A DNA stretch of 64,000 nt from assembly GCA_021208685.1 (NCBI GenBank), contig JAJOJJ010000019.1, positions 1-64,000 of the forward strand, read 5' to 3'. Source of the stretch: Saccharospirillaceae bacterium (lineage in GTDB: Bacteria > Pseudomonadota > Gammaproteobacteria > Pseudomonadales > Oceanobacteraceae). The position numbers and the translations under genes were made by a program. How positions within the stretch are numbered: position 1 is the first letter of the stretch; every line of letters begins with the position of its first letter. The notes below the pieces were generated by a model. It had not been told where the DNA came from. It did no database searches and was given only the letters and a program-made list of their open reading frames with translations. This document shows positions 7,956 through 16,228 of the stretch, in pieces.

Positions 7956-8987
7956 ATGCAAACAAAAATGACCCTGCACGGCGCCGGAGTGTATTACTTC
8001 GCAGTGACCGGAGCGAAAGACCAACCCATATTCAACTCAGTATTCGAGTTTGAATATGGCCTGAATATTCTGTCCAAAGTGACCGGAACCCGTCTGCTCG
8101 CCTATGTACTGGACGATCAGCAGATGCAGTTTGTACTGCGCTGCCAGCGTGACTGGACCGAAGTCATGGACGATATCCAGACGGCATTCGACAACCTGCA
8201 CGAACGCTGCTGGCACAGACGCCGTCAGGTTCTGTCCGATCAGGGCGTCGTGCTGCTGGTGGATGAACGTGCCAGCCTGGTCGATCTCATACTGCAACTG
8301 CACCACTCACCGGTGCACGGCGGTAAAGTGGCCGACGCCAGCCTCTGGCCCTGGAGCAGCGACCGCTACTACCGTGAGCCGACACCGCCGGTCTGGCTGG
8401 ATACCGAATCCATGCTCAACCTGCTGGTGAATGGCCGCCGTAACCGCGCCCAGCATTATATCGATGTGATGAAAGCGCCGTTCAAACCCAGACTTGATCT
8501 GGTTCACGGCAGCCATCCGCTGTATCAGGCACTGGCTCGCGATCCGTGGATTGATCAGCACCTGAAAAAAGAAGCGCTGATTCAGTCCGCCTATTCTCGC
8601 AGCGACATTCAGCGCCTGTTTGATGATGCCTGCCAGCTGGTTGCCCGGCAATTTAACCTGACCACCGCCGAGCTGTGCGACAAGATGAACCGGCGGCGCT
8701 TTCATCACCTGATGCCGCTGGTGATCTGGCTGCTGCGTGAACGCGGTGTGCATCCGGAGGCCATGACCCAACTGGTGGACGAAGACGAAGTTCGCCTGCA
8801 GCTGTGGCTGCGTAATCTGCCCGCCGATCACACCCGCAATATCCGTGACAAGCTCGCCCGCCAGTGGTCACCGGCTGCGCCGGAACTGGCCGTCATGGCA
8901 ACCGCAGGTGTTCCGGAAACAGACAGCCCGGAGACAGAACCTCTGGCCACAACCGAACCTGAAACCGGCAGCGTAACCCCTCATTAA
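7956..8987 (+). CDS. Y1/REP-associated transposase-like protein lacking the HUH motif
   Basis: About 343 residues from the ATG at 7956 (other starts at 7911 and 7968). The N-terminal 130 residues follow the layout of Y1 (IS200/REP-associated) transposases: GAGVYYFAVTGAKDQPIF corresponds to the usual 'YHVxxRGNxRxxIF' strand, then a helix, then LLAYVLDDQQMQFVLR where active enzymes have 'YVLMPNHVHLLL'. The catalytic His-hydrophobic-His is therefore Q56-M57-Q58, so single-strand DNA cleavage is unlikely. The C-terminal part (about 225-300) looks like a DNA-binding helical domain and the tail is acidic, low-complexity Pro/Thr/Glu. The gene is full length and its codon use looks like its neighbours, so it is probably domesticated rather than decaying. 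Function unknown. Confidence 0.6.
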   Translation: MQTKMTLHGAGVYYFAVTGAKDQPIFNSVFEFEYGLNILSKVTGTRLLAYVLDDQQMQFVLRCQRDWTEVMDDIQTAFDNLHERCWHRRRQVLSDQGVVLLVDERASLVDLILQLHHSPVHGGKVADASLWPWSSDRYYREPTPPVWLDTESMLNLLVNGRRNRAQHYIDVMKAPFKPRLDLVHGSHPLYQALARDPWIDQHLKKEALIQSAYSRSDIQRLFDDACQLVARQFNLTTAELCDKMNRRRFHHLMPLVIWLLRERGVHPEAMTQLVDEDEVRLQLWLRNLPADHTRNIRDKLARQWSPAAPELAVMATAGVPETDSPETEPLATTEPETGSVTPH

Positions 8988-9041
8988 GGCTCAGGGCCGG
9001 CGGTGGCTGCTTTCCGCGCCCGGCCTGCCTATAATCGCGCG

Positions 9042-9992
9042 ATGACGATTTCATCCCCTTCTGCTCAGAACACAATCCGGCCACTCCCGCTCAGCATTGG
9101 CCTGCTGGGCATGGGGGCGGTTGGCACACTGATGGCCAGCCACTGGCGGCAACACAGGGTGTTTGCCCTGCCGCGCGATCAGACGTCTGCGGTTACCCTT
9201 AACCTGTATCTCCCCGAGAACAAACCGGCTGAACAAACGCGGCAATGGCAACTGCCCTGCTGGCAGGGCGAACCCCTTGACTGGCTGGTGGTCACCACCA
9301 AAGCCGCCGATACCCTGAACGCTCTGCACCCCTGGCTTGGCGGTCTGCCACAGGTGAAAAACCTGCTGTTACTGCAGAATGGTATGGGTCAGCAGCAGCA
9401 GTGCGCGGACTGGCTGGCACAGCAGCAGCGGCCACTCAGACTCTGGGCGGGAATATCCACCGCCGGAGGATACCGGCGTGCGGCCAATAATCCTCAGGGC
9501 AGCGAAGTCGTCTATGCCGGAACCGGACAAACCATTGCCGGACGCTGGGCAGAAGAAAACCCGGCGGCTGATGACAACAAAGATTCAACACCGCTGCCTC
9601 CGGGGATAGAAGCCACCAGCGATATCCACCACAGAATGCGCGAAAAACTGGCGGTGAATGCCGTGATCAATCCGCTGACAGCCGTACACCGTTGCTATAA
9701 CGGCGAGCTGATCAGCAACCCGCTTTACCACTCACAGTTACAGGCGCTGGCGACGGAAGTTGAGGCACTATACCGGCAGCTGCGCTGGCCGCTGCCTCAG
9801 CCTCTGCATCAGCGGGTACAACAGGTAGCACAGTCCACGGCCACCAACCGCTCCTCAACCCTGCAGGATATTCTGGCTGGCAGACCCAACGAACTTGAGT
9901 TTATTTGTGGTTATCTGCAACAACAGGCACAAAGACTGGGCCATACTCTGCCACTGACGACACAATTGATGCGGCAGTTAATGCAGGCATGA
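9042..9992 (+). CDS. panE: 2-dehydropantoate 2-reductase
   Basis: NADPH-dependent reduction of ketopantoate to pantoate in coenzyme A synthesis. The protein is 316 residues from the ATG at 9042; a GTG 39 bases upstream is less likely. The dinucleotide motif G23-M-G25-A-V-G28 follows a short N-terminal extension, and the catalytic segment EKLAVNAVINPLTA near residue 200-215 holds the family's Lys and Asn. TNRSSTLQDILAGRPNELEF near the C-terminus is the other conserved block. Single gene, followed after 46 bases by a sensor kinase on the same strand. Confidence 0.92.
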   Translation: MTISSPSAQNTIRPLPLSIGLLGMGAVGTLMASHWRQHRVFALPRDQTSAVTLNLYLPENKPAEQTRQWQLPCWQGEPLDWLVVTTKAADTLNALHPWLGGLPQVKNLLLLQNGMGQQQQCADWLAQQQRPLRLWAGISTAGGYRRAANNPQGSEVVYAGTGQTIAGRWAEENPAADDNKDSTPLPPGIEATSDIHHRMREKLAVNAVINPLTAVHRCYNGELISNPLYHSQLQALATEVEALYRQLRWPLPQPLHQRVQQVAQSTATNRSSTLQDILAGRPNELEFICGYLQQQAQRLGHTLPLTTQLMRQLMQA

Positions 9993-10038
9993 GGGATAGC
10001 AGGATGCGGCTGAACATACACCAGAGATTTCCGTCACC

Positions 10039-12000
10039 ATGCTGTTAGCGCGGCAAAAAGCCATGCTGGCCACCGTGACGGTCTGTGCGCTGATTATTAT
10101 CCTCACCACGCTGGCCTATATAGCGGCCGCTGACCGCGTGGGGCGCGAACAATTAGCACCGCAAATCAGCGATGCGTTTGCCGATATTCTGCAGATTCAG
10201 CTCACACACGACATCACCGATCTGCCAACACTGCAGTCGATGCTTGAACGTTTTACACGCCATTTTCAGATCCGCGAAGCGGCGCTTTACAATACGGATG
10301 GCGAACGCATCGGCCACAGCTACCACCACACCCCTCAATTGTCGGCCAGTCTCGACGACAGCCTGCTGATCGCCTCACTGCACCAATACCGGCTCAGCAG
10401 CACGCGCGGCGAACTGCAATTACTGATCATCAGTGATCGCTCCCTGCCCGGCTTCTTTATACTGGATACCCTGACCACCACCTTATTTGTGGTCAGTATT
10501 TCTGCCCTGCTGATTTTTGCCTTATATACCTTTACCCGACGCTGGCAAAAACGGCCTTACCTGCAATTACTCAGCAGCGTACGCCGCGCCACCCGCGATG
10601 GCGAAAAAGAAGAAGCGATGATTATCCACAGCGATGATGCTGATATTCAGCCACTGACCAATGCCCTGAATGATTTGCTCTGGCAGTACGATCAACGCAC
10701 ACGGAATTTACGCAATGCTCACCAACAGGCTGAAAGCGCCCGCCTGCGGGCAACCCGGCTGTCCACCGAAACCCGCCAGATAAACGAAAATCTGGCGCAG
10801 GAAATTTCCGTGCGGCGCGGTATTGAAAACCAGCTTAAAAACACCCAGACGCTGCTCGACGGAATCATTAACGCCATGCCGTCAGCGCTGTTTACACTGG
10901 ATTCCCAACTGCGCATCGTACAATGCAATCAGCAGGCCGGTGACTGGCTGGGGAAACAGCGCCAGCAATTAACCGGCCGCCACCTGCTGCAACTGATTCC
11001 GGAACTTGTCCCCCATGCCGACCTGCTGAATGCCGCCGGACAGAATTCAGCCACTCATAAACTGGAAAGGCTGGCGATTAACAGTTTTATTCAGCCGCTG
11101 ATGACCGACACCATGATTTATCCGCTGCCGGAACAGCAGCAGGCCAGACGGGTATTGCGCATTGATGATGTCTCACAGCGCCTGCAGCTGGAAGAAATTA
11201 TGGTGCACAGCGAAAAGATGATGACGGTTGCCGGGCTGGCAACCGGGATTGCCCATGAAATCAATAACCCGCTCGGCGCGATTCTTCAGAATCTGCAAAA
11301 CATCCGCCGCCGGCTGCAACCAGGCCTGCCAGCGAATGAACGCATCGCAACAGAAACCGGCCTGCCGCTGGACAATCTTGAGCGCTATCTGCAGCAACGC
11401 GATATCCTGCAATTTATGGATAATATCCAGCAGGCAGGAGAACGCGCAGCCAACATCATTGCCAACATGCTGCAATTTTCCCGCAGCGATCAGCAACAAA
11501 AACACCGTGTTGACCTTAATATACTGATCAACAACGCCCTGACGATCGCCAGCGGTGACTTTGGCTTCCGCCATATTCAATTACAATTTTCCGCCAGTCC
11601 CGATCCCGCCTGGGTCGAATGCCTGCCCGGCGAGATTGAACAGGTGCTGCTGAATCTGCTGAAAAATGCCGTTCAGGCTCTGAGTGATTTCCAGCCGCAA
11701 GACCCACACTGGCAACCCACAATCCGGCTCAGTACAGAACACCGCGATCAACAGCAAATTATTGTGCTGACAGACAACGGACCGGGCATACCCACCGCCA
11801 TTGCTGCGCATATTTTTGAGCCTTTTTACACCACCAAGGATGTCGGAGAAGGCACCGGGCTGGGACTGTTCGTTTCGTATTTTATTATCACCAGTCACCA
11901 CCACGGACAACTTCGTTACCGTCCTGCCAGCCCGGAAGGCGGAGCCTGTTTTGAAATTGCCCTGCCAGCGGGAGACGGAATCCGGCAGGCCAGCGCCTGA
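10039..12000 (+). CDS. Orphan membrane sensor histidine kinase with PAS domain
   Basis: A 653-residue two-component kinase. Order: a membrane helix (about 10-30), a periplasmic sensor of roughly 110 residues, a second helix (about 140-165), a coiled linker, a PAS domain (about 275-375), the phosphoacceptor helix GIAHEINNPLGA with His406, and an ATPase domain with LLNLLKNAVQAL, DNGPGIP and GTGLGLFVSYFI. The pattern is NtrB/PAS-like. No response regulator lies beside it, so the partner is elsewhere. It is followed by the B12 riboswitch region, with no evidence of a functional link. Confidence 0.93.
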   Translation: MLLARQKAMLATVTVCALIIILTTLAYIAAADRVGREQLAPQISDAFADILQIQLTHDITDLPTLQSMLERFTRHFQIREAALYNTDGERIGHSYHHTPQLSASLDDSLLIASLHQYRLSSTRGELQLLIISDRSLPGFFILDTLTTTLFVVSISALLIFALYTFTRRWQKRPYLQLLSSVRRATRDGEKEEAMIIHSDDADIQPLTNALNDLLWQYDQRTRNLRNAHQQAESARLRATRLSTETRQINENLAQEISVRRGIENQLKNTQTLLDGIINAMPSALFTLDSQLRIVQCNQQAGDWLGKQRQQLTGRHLLQLIPELVPHADLLNAAGQNSATHKLERLAINSFIQPLMTDTMIYPLPEQQQARRVLRIDDVSQRLQLEEIMVHSEKMMTVAGLATGIAHEINNPLGAILQNLQNIRRRLQPGLPANERIATETGLPLDNLERYLQQRDILQFMDNIQQAGERAANIIANMLQFSRSDQQQKHRVDLNILINNALTIASGDFGFRHIQLQFSASPDPAWVECLPGEIEQVLLNLLKNAVQALSDFQPQDPHWQPTIRLSTEHRDQQQIIVLTDNGPGIPTAIAAHIFEPFYTTKDVGEGTGLGLFVSYFIITSHHHGQLRYRPASPEGGACFEIALPAGDGIRQASA

Positions 12001-12072
12001 CCGGACAGCACCCGGTTGAAGTATTTTCAAGCCAACCCTGTGAATAATTCACTGCCTTTTGTGCCAGCGCTA

Positions 12073-12099
12073 TTGACCCATCACACAGGGCTCTATACC
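12073..12099 (+). promoter_or_regulatory. Possible promoter of the riboswitch-btuB operon
   Basis: TTGACC (12073-12078) and TATACC (12094-12099) lie just upstream of the riboswitch. The 15-base spacer is shorter than ideal, so this is a weak proposal based only on position and box likeness. Confidence 0.3.
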
Positions 12100-12107
12100 C
12101 TTCGCGC

Positions 12108-12297
12108 TTTCAGGTGCCCTGAGCCTACTGGCTGACAAGGGTTAAACGGGAAGACTGGTGTTACGTATTTACGTCAATCCAGCGCTGCCCCCGCAACGGT
12201 GATCGACCATACTGACAGCGTTATGCCACTGTGCTCTGCATGGGAAGGTGTTGTCAGCGAGCTAATGCTCAGGTCGTAAGCCCGGATACCGGCCTGA
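12108..12297 (+). promoter_or_regulatory. Cobalamin riboswitch
   Basis: The leader contains the ordered conserved blocks of the AdoCbl riboswitch: AGGTGCC near 12112, GGGAAGACTGGTG near 12148-12160, the segment AATCCAGCGCTGCCCCCGCA (12176-12195), AACGGTGAT after it, and a B12 box AGCCCGGATACCGGCC at about 12279-12294. It should lower expression of the following BtuB gene when cobalamin is plentiful. GC-rich segments that follow (GGCGACGGAGG near 12319 and CCTCCGCC near 12380) could form the expression-platform helix near the start codon. Confidence 0.93.
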
Positions 12298-12413
12298 ATA
12301 ACGATACTGATGTTGCGGTGGGCGACGGAGGGTGATCGCAAACCGTTGCCTGTAATGCAGCGCACCTTGCTTTTTACGCCTCCGCCACTGCAACCGTTTT
12401 TCTGGGTTTGCGG

Positions 12414-14378
12414 ATGAGCACTCTGAATACTGTTTTTTTACAACGCTGTGGTTTTTGCTCTCTTGTCACACTGGTTTGTTTAGCCGGTGGAGCATCATTG
12501 CATGCGGAAGACGCTCAGCTGAGTACAGTAGAGACACACGCGTCTTCACCGCAGACGCTGAATCGACCCGGATATCAGTTTTTTTCGCGGGCGGATGTTG
12601 AACATCGGTTTGCCAATCTCAGTGAATTTCTCAGTCAAATAAATGGAATACAAATACAACAGCTAAGCGGATTGGGTAATCCGGCGCTTATTTCCATTCG
12701 CGGTGCCACAACACAGCAAACCAAAGTGCTCATTAACGGCATCGAAAGCTCCAATGCACAAAATGGTGGTTATGATCTCAACCAGTTACCGATCAGCCAG
12801 ATTGAAAGCATTGAAATTTCTCAGGATGGTAGCAGTAATGGCTACGCTGATCGCGCAATCGGCGGAACCATCAATATTATTACCCGTAAGACAAAAAGCA
12901 ATTCTCAGCTCGGTATTCAGGCGGGCTCTTATGGAACCTACCGGGCATTGTTAAGCCAACAGGCTTCGGAAAATGTCAATATTCAACTGGAACACGAACA
13001 GAGTAATAACAACTATCTCTATCCGGTGACAAGCCCGGCCTTTGACAGCCAAAATCGCAATAACGAAGAAACACTCAATAATGCCGGTTTTTCGCGTCAA
13101 TCATTACAGGTTAATAGTGGTTCTGAGCAATTAACGGCACGTCTGCGTTTATCTCAACAAAAAAAGAATATTCCTGATTATTACCGTAACCATCCTGGCA
13201 ATGATGCACACCTGAGTGAACGCAATACTGTTGTGGAATTAAATGGTGAACAGAACCTTTACCGCATGCAACAAAAATGGCGGATAGGACATTCTCAGCG
13301 TTTTGAAAACTTCTACAATACTCAGGGGCTGATCGGACTCAGCCAAAGTGATAACCACTATCGTTATGAAAAAAATTATCTGTCTGTTGCCAATAAAACG
13401 ACCTGGACACAATGGCAACACCGCATCGACCTGAACGTCAGTGAAGAAACCTATCGCAGCGACTACCGTTTAGACGACGACAGTAAGCACTGCCTAACGC
13501 CTCAAGGCAATTGTGATGCTTTTTCATTTCAGCAAAGCACCAGCATCGGATCGCAACTTAACTGGAACAGCAAGAGTCAGCAACAACAGGTGTATATCGA
13601 TATATACCGGCAGAATACCAGCGATATAAGTCGTCAACGTTATGCCATTGCAGACGAAAGCACTCAGAGTGATGCGTTTATTGGTGCTGCGACCGGCTAC
13701 CTCTGGTATTCAGATCACAGTGACTGGAGTTTAACCTGGAAACGTGCTGCACGAATTCCAACCTTGTATGAGCGTTACGGCAATCACGGTCTTTTTTTAA
13801 GTAACCCTGACCTGCAACAGGAGATAAGCAATACGCTTACACTGAATAGTTTATGGCGAATGACTGAAAAAATTCAGCTATCCGGTTCAGCCTTTTATCG
13901 CGACCTTGATGATGCCATTGTACCTGTCTATGACGCACGCGGTATTGGTCGCTACGAAAATACCAGCCAGGCAACCCTGACTGGGATTGAATGGACTGCA
14001 GCTTATTGTGCCGATTATTGGTTCAGCACACTGTCTGGCAGTCATTATGACAGCCTGACAACCAGTGAGATAAAATCGTTTGATGAGAAGAAATTACCAG
14101 GCACTTATCACACCAGCCTGAAAGCCAGCACTGGGTTCAATATTTCAAAGCACCACATTGAATCCAGCATTGAATACAGTGACGATTTATACATTGACAG
14201 AAGCAATCTGATTGAGGGCGAAGCACGCTCGCTGATCAATCTTTCATACCGCTATCAGGCAACTGAGTATGAAGCAGGTCTTCGTATCATTAATCTCAGC
14301 AATAACCGTTTTCTTGATTTCACCAATCGACCGACAACTGGTCGGGAATGGTTGATTTTTCTTAACACCCGTTTTTAA
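12414..14378 (+). CDS. btuB: TonB-dependent vitamin B12 receptor (BtuB-like)
   Basis: Outer-membrane gated porin for cobalamin or related corrinoids. The 654-residue product has a cleavable signal peptide (ending near LHAEDA), a plug domain (about 50-160, including NPALISIRGATTQQTKVLINGIE and IGGTINIITRK) and a beta-barrel ending in an aromatic residue (LNTRF). Length is near E. coli BtuB (about 614). The clearest evidence for the substrate is the cobalamin riboswitch directly in front and the adenosyltransferase two genes later. ATG at 12414 is chosen over a TTG two codons upstream. Confidence 0.93.
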   Translation: MSTLNTVFLQRCGFCSLVTLVCLAGGASLHAEDAQLSTVETHASSPQTLNRPGYQFFSRADVEHRFANLSEFLSQINGIQIQQLSGLGNPALISIRGATTQQTKVLINGIESSNAQNGGYDLNQLPISQIESIEISQDGSSNGYADRAIGGTINIITRKTKSNSQLGIQAGSYGTYRALLSQQASENVNIQLEHEQSNNNYLYPVTSPAFDSQNRNNEETLNNAGFSRQSLQVNSGSEQLTARLRLSQQKKNIPDYYRNHPGNDAHLSERNTVVELNGEQNLYRMQQKWRIGHSQRFENFYNTQGLIGLSQSDNHYRYEKNYLSVANKTTWTQWQHRIDLNVSEETYRSDYRLDDDSKHCLTPQGNCDAFSFQQSTSIGSQLNWNSKSQQQQVYIDIYRQNTSDISRQRYAIADESTQSDAFIGAATGYLWYSDHSDWSLTWKRAARIPTLYERYGNHGLFLSNPDLQQEISNTLTLNSLWRMTEKIQLSGSAFYRDLDDAIVPVYDARGIGRYENTSQATLTGIEWTAAYCADYWFSTLSGSHYDSLTTSEIKSFDEKKLPGTYHTSLKASTGFNISKHHIESSIEYSDDLYIDRSNLIEGEARSLINLSYRYQATEYEAGLRIINLSNNRFLDFTNRPTTGREWLIFLNTRF

Positions 14379-14390
14379 AAAGGAAAAAAG

Positions 14391-15572
14391 ATGAAAAGGT
14401 ACTCAGTCATTATTCTGGCAAGCGCACTATTAGCAGGATGTTTTGGGGACGATGACAACAAATCAACCCCATTGACTGAAGGCTCCTATGCCGTACAAAC
14501 CGTCGCTGCTGATTACACAAGCAGCTCCGTCGTTACCGGAAATATTCTGGGTGAACGATCTGTTTCACAAACCATTCTGGTAAAAGACAAGTCGGATTTT
14601 ACCGTTAATACATACGGAAAATACCTCTACCATATCGGTCGTTACAACATCGATAGTATCGCTCGCTATGATTCTTCCGATAGTCTGAACGTAGCCCAAT
14701 GGGAGTACAGCACCAACGATAATGGAGCGGATAGATCTAATCCGTATAAAATCATTCATGTCTCCGATGATAAAGCTTACGTAATCCGTTACGGTGCAAA
14801 GACCATATGGCAGATTAATCCTCAAGCAGAAAGTGCCGGCCAGTTGGTTGTGGATACCATTGACCTTTCAGCCTACAACTATCCTGGTGCAGACTTTCCC
14901 CGCATGAGTGAAGCCGCAGTCTATAACGACAAACTGTTTGTAGTTATGCAACGTCTTGATAATAACTATAAACCACAAACCGCTTATGTTGCCGTGATAG
15001 ATACTGCTGATAATACAGAAATTGATACCGACCCGGGTACAAGCGGTTTAAAAGGTATTCCACTGTCCGTCACCAACCCTGTTGCAGCAGAGGCTGACAA
15101 CGGCTATCTCTACATTGCTGGTCGCGGCAACTTCGGTTCAGATACTGGTGGTCTGGAACAAATTGACATGACAACCTTGGTTGCCAGCAACATTATTAGC
15201 GACACTACATTTTCATCGCTGAATAATACTGAAACCAACACTTACTTTCATATCACAGATGTTGCACTGGCCAGCGATCAACACGGCTATGTCACGGTAA
15301 ATATTGAAAAAGGCTACGATACTCTATCGTCAAAAGTGTATGAATTTAATCGAATCAGTAAGACGGTGGGCCAGCCGCTCAATATGACCTCATTGAATGA
15401 TGTTATCATTTCAGATATTGCAATCGATACCAACCAACGCCTTTGGGTAGGCGTTGCCAACAAAGAAGATCCAGGCATCGTCGTGATCGACACCGACACT
15501 AACACTCAAAGCGGCAATCGTATTGAACTGCAAATGCCGCCTAAATCCATTAACTTCCTGAGCATCGACTGA
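14391..15572 (+). CDS. Beta-propeller-like lipoprotein between btuB and pduO (BtuG-like by context)
   Basis: A 393-residue lipoprotein: signal MKRYSVIILASALLAGC with Cys17, then an acidic DDD linker. The mature part repeats a pattern of short strands (for example KLFVVMQ, TAYVAVIDTADNT, GYLYIAGRG, RLWVGVANK, GIVVIDTDTNT) about every 45-55 residues, as in YncE/SMP30-type beta-propellers. It starts 12 bases after the btuB stop and ends 11 bases before pduO, so all three are under the riboswitch. In Bacteroides, BtuG is a surface beta-propeller lipoprotein that binds B12 with extreme affinity and caps BtuB; a similar job here is inferred. The residue after Cys is Phe, not Asp, so outer-membrane location is expected. 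Confidence 0.8.
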   Translation: MKRYSVIILASALLAGCFGDDDNKSTPLTEGSYAVQTVAADYTSSSVVTGNILGERSVSQTILVKDKSDFTVNTYGKYLYHIGRYNIDSIARYDSSDSLNVAQWEYSTNDNGADRSNPYKIIHVSDDKAYVIRYGAKTIWQINPQAESAGQLVVDTIDLSAYNYPGADFPRMSEAAVYNDKLFVVMQRLDNNYKPQTAYVAVIDTADNTEIDTDPGTSGLKGIPLSVTNPVAAEADNGYLYIAGRGNFGSDTGGLEQIDMTTLVASNIISDTTFSSLNNTETNTYFHITDVALASDQHGYVTVNIEKGYDTLSSKVYEFNRISKTVGQPLNMTSLNDVIISDIAIDTNQRLWVGVANKEDPGIVVIDTDTNTQSGNRIELQMPPKSINFLSID

Positions 15573-15583
15573 ACGGAGATCAC

Positions 15584-16153
15584 ATGGGCAACCGCTTATC
15601 CAAAATTGTAACCAAAACCGGCGACGGTGGCGAAACTGGTCTGGGGGATGGCTCTCGCGTCAGCAAAAGCAGTGAGCGTATACACGCGATTGGTGATGTG
15701 GATGAGCTGAATTCCTGGATGGGATTGCTGCGTGCCGAGCTGAGTGCCGAGGATGAACTGCAACCCTTGCTGCACCAGATTCAGCATGATTTATTTGATC
15801 TTGGCGGTGAGCTGTCGGTTCCGGGGTTTTATGCCCTGAGCGAAGAGCTGCTGCAGGATATTGAAGATAATCTGGAAGCCCTTAATGATACCCTGCCCCC
15901 CTTAAAGGATTTTATTTTACCGGGAGGAAATCGTTGTGCGGCCTGCGCGCATATGGCGCGTACCGTTTGTCGTCGTGCCGAACGTTCGCTGGTTGAAATG
16001 GCCCGCACTGAAACCGTCAGTACACTGGCGTTGCGCTATCTTAACCGCTTATCAGACCTGCTGTTTATTCTTGCCCGGGTTCTCGCCCGGCGAGACAATG
16101 GTCAGGAAGTTATCTGGCAAAGCCGGCATAAGCGCAACGACGATAATTCCTGA
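15584..16153 (+). CDS. pduO: PduO-type cob(I)alamin adenosyltransferase
   Basis: Transfers the adenosyl group of ATP to cob(I)alamin, making the coenzyme form. The 189-residue protein shows the PduO ATP-binding motif TKTGDGGETGLGDGSRVSK (about 9-27) and the helix RYLNRLSDLLFILARV (about 151-166) with the conserved Arg, Asn and Asp. Third gene of the riboswitch operon, so imported corrinoid can be adenosylated at once. A second, unrelated adenosyltransferase of the CobO type is encoded at 22850. Confidence 0.95.
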   Translation: MGNRLSKIVTKTGDGGETGLGDGSRVSKSSERIHAIGDVDELNSWMGLLRAELSAEDELQPLLHQIQHDLFDLGGELSVPGFYALSEELLQDIEDNLEALNDTLPPLKDFILPGGNRCAACAHMARTVCRRAERSLVEMARTETVSTLALRYLNRLSDLLFILARVLARRDNGQEVIWQSRHKRNDDNS

Positions 16154-16176
16154 TGCCGTAGTCTGACGCACCATAA

Positions 16177-16206
16177 AAAAAACGCCCACGGAATCGTGGG
16201 CGTTTT
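16177..16206. terminator. Bidirectional terminator between pduO and the chemoreceptor gene
   Basis: An eight-pair GC-rich stem, CGCCCACG (16183-16190) with CGTGGGCG (16195-16202), has a four-base loop, an A-run on the left and TTTT on the right. It can stop transcripts from both convergent genes. Confidence 0.9.
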
Positions 16207-16228
16207 CAGGTCATATCAGCGGTATTTA

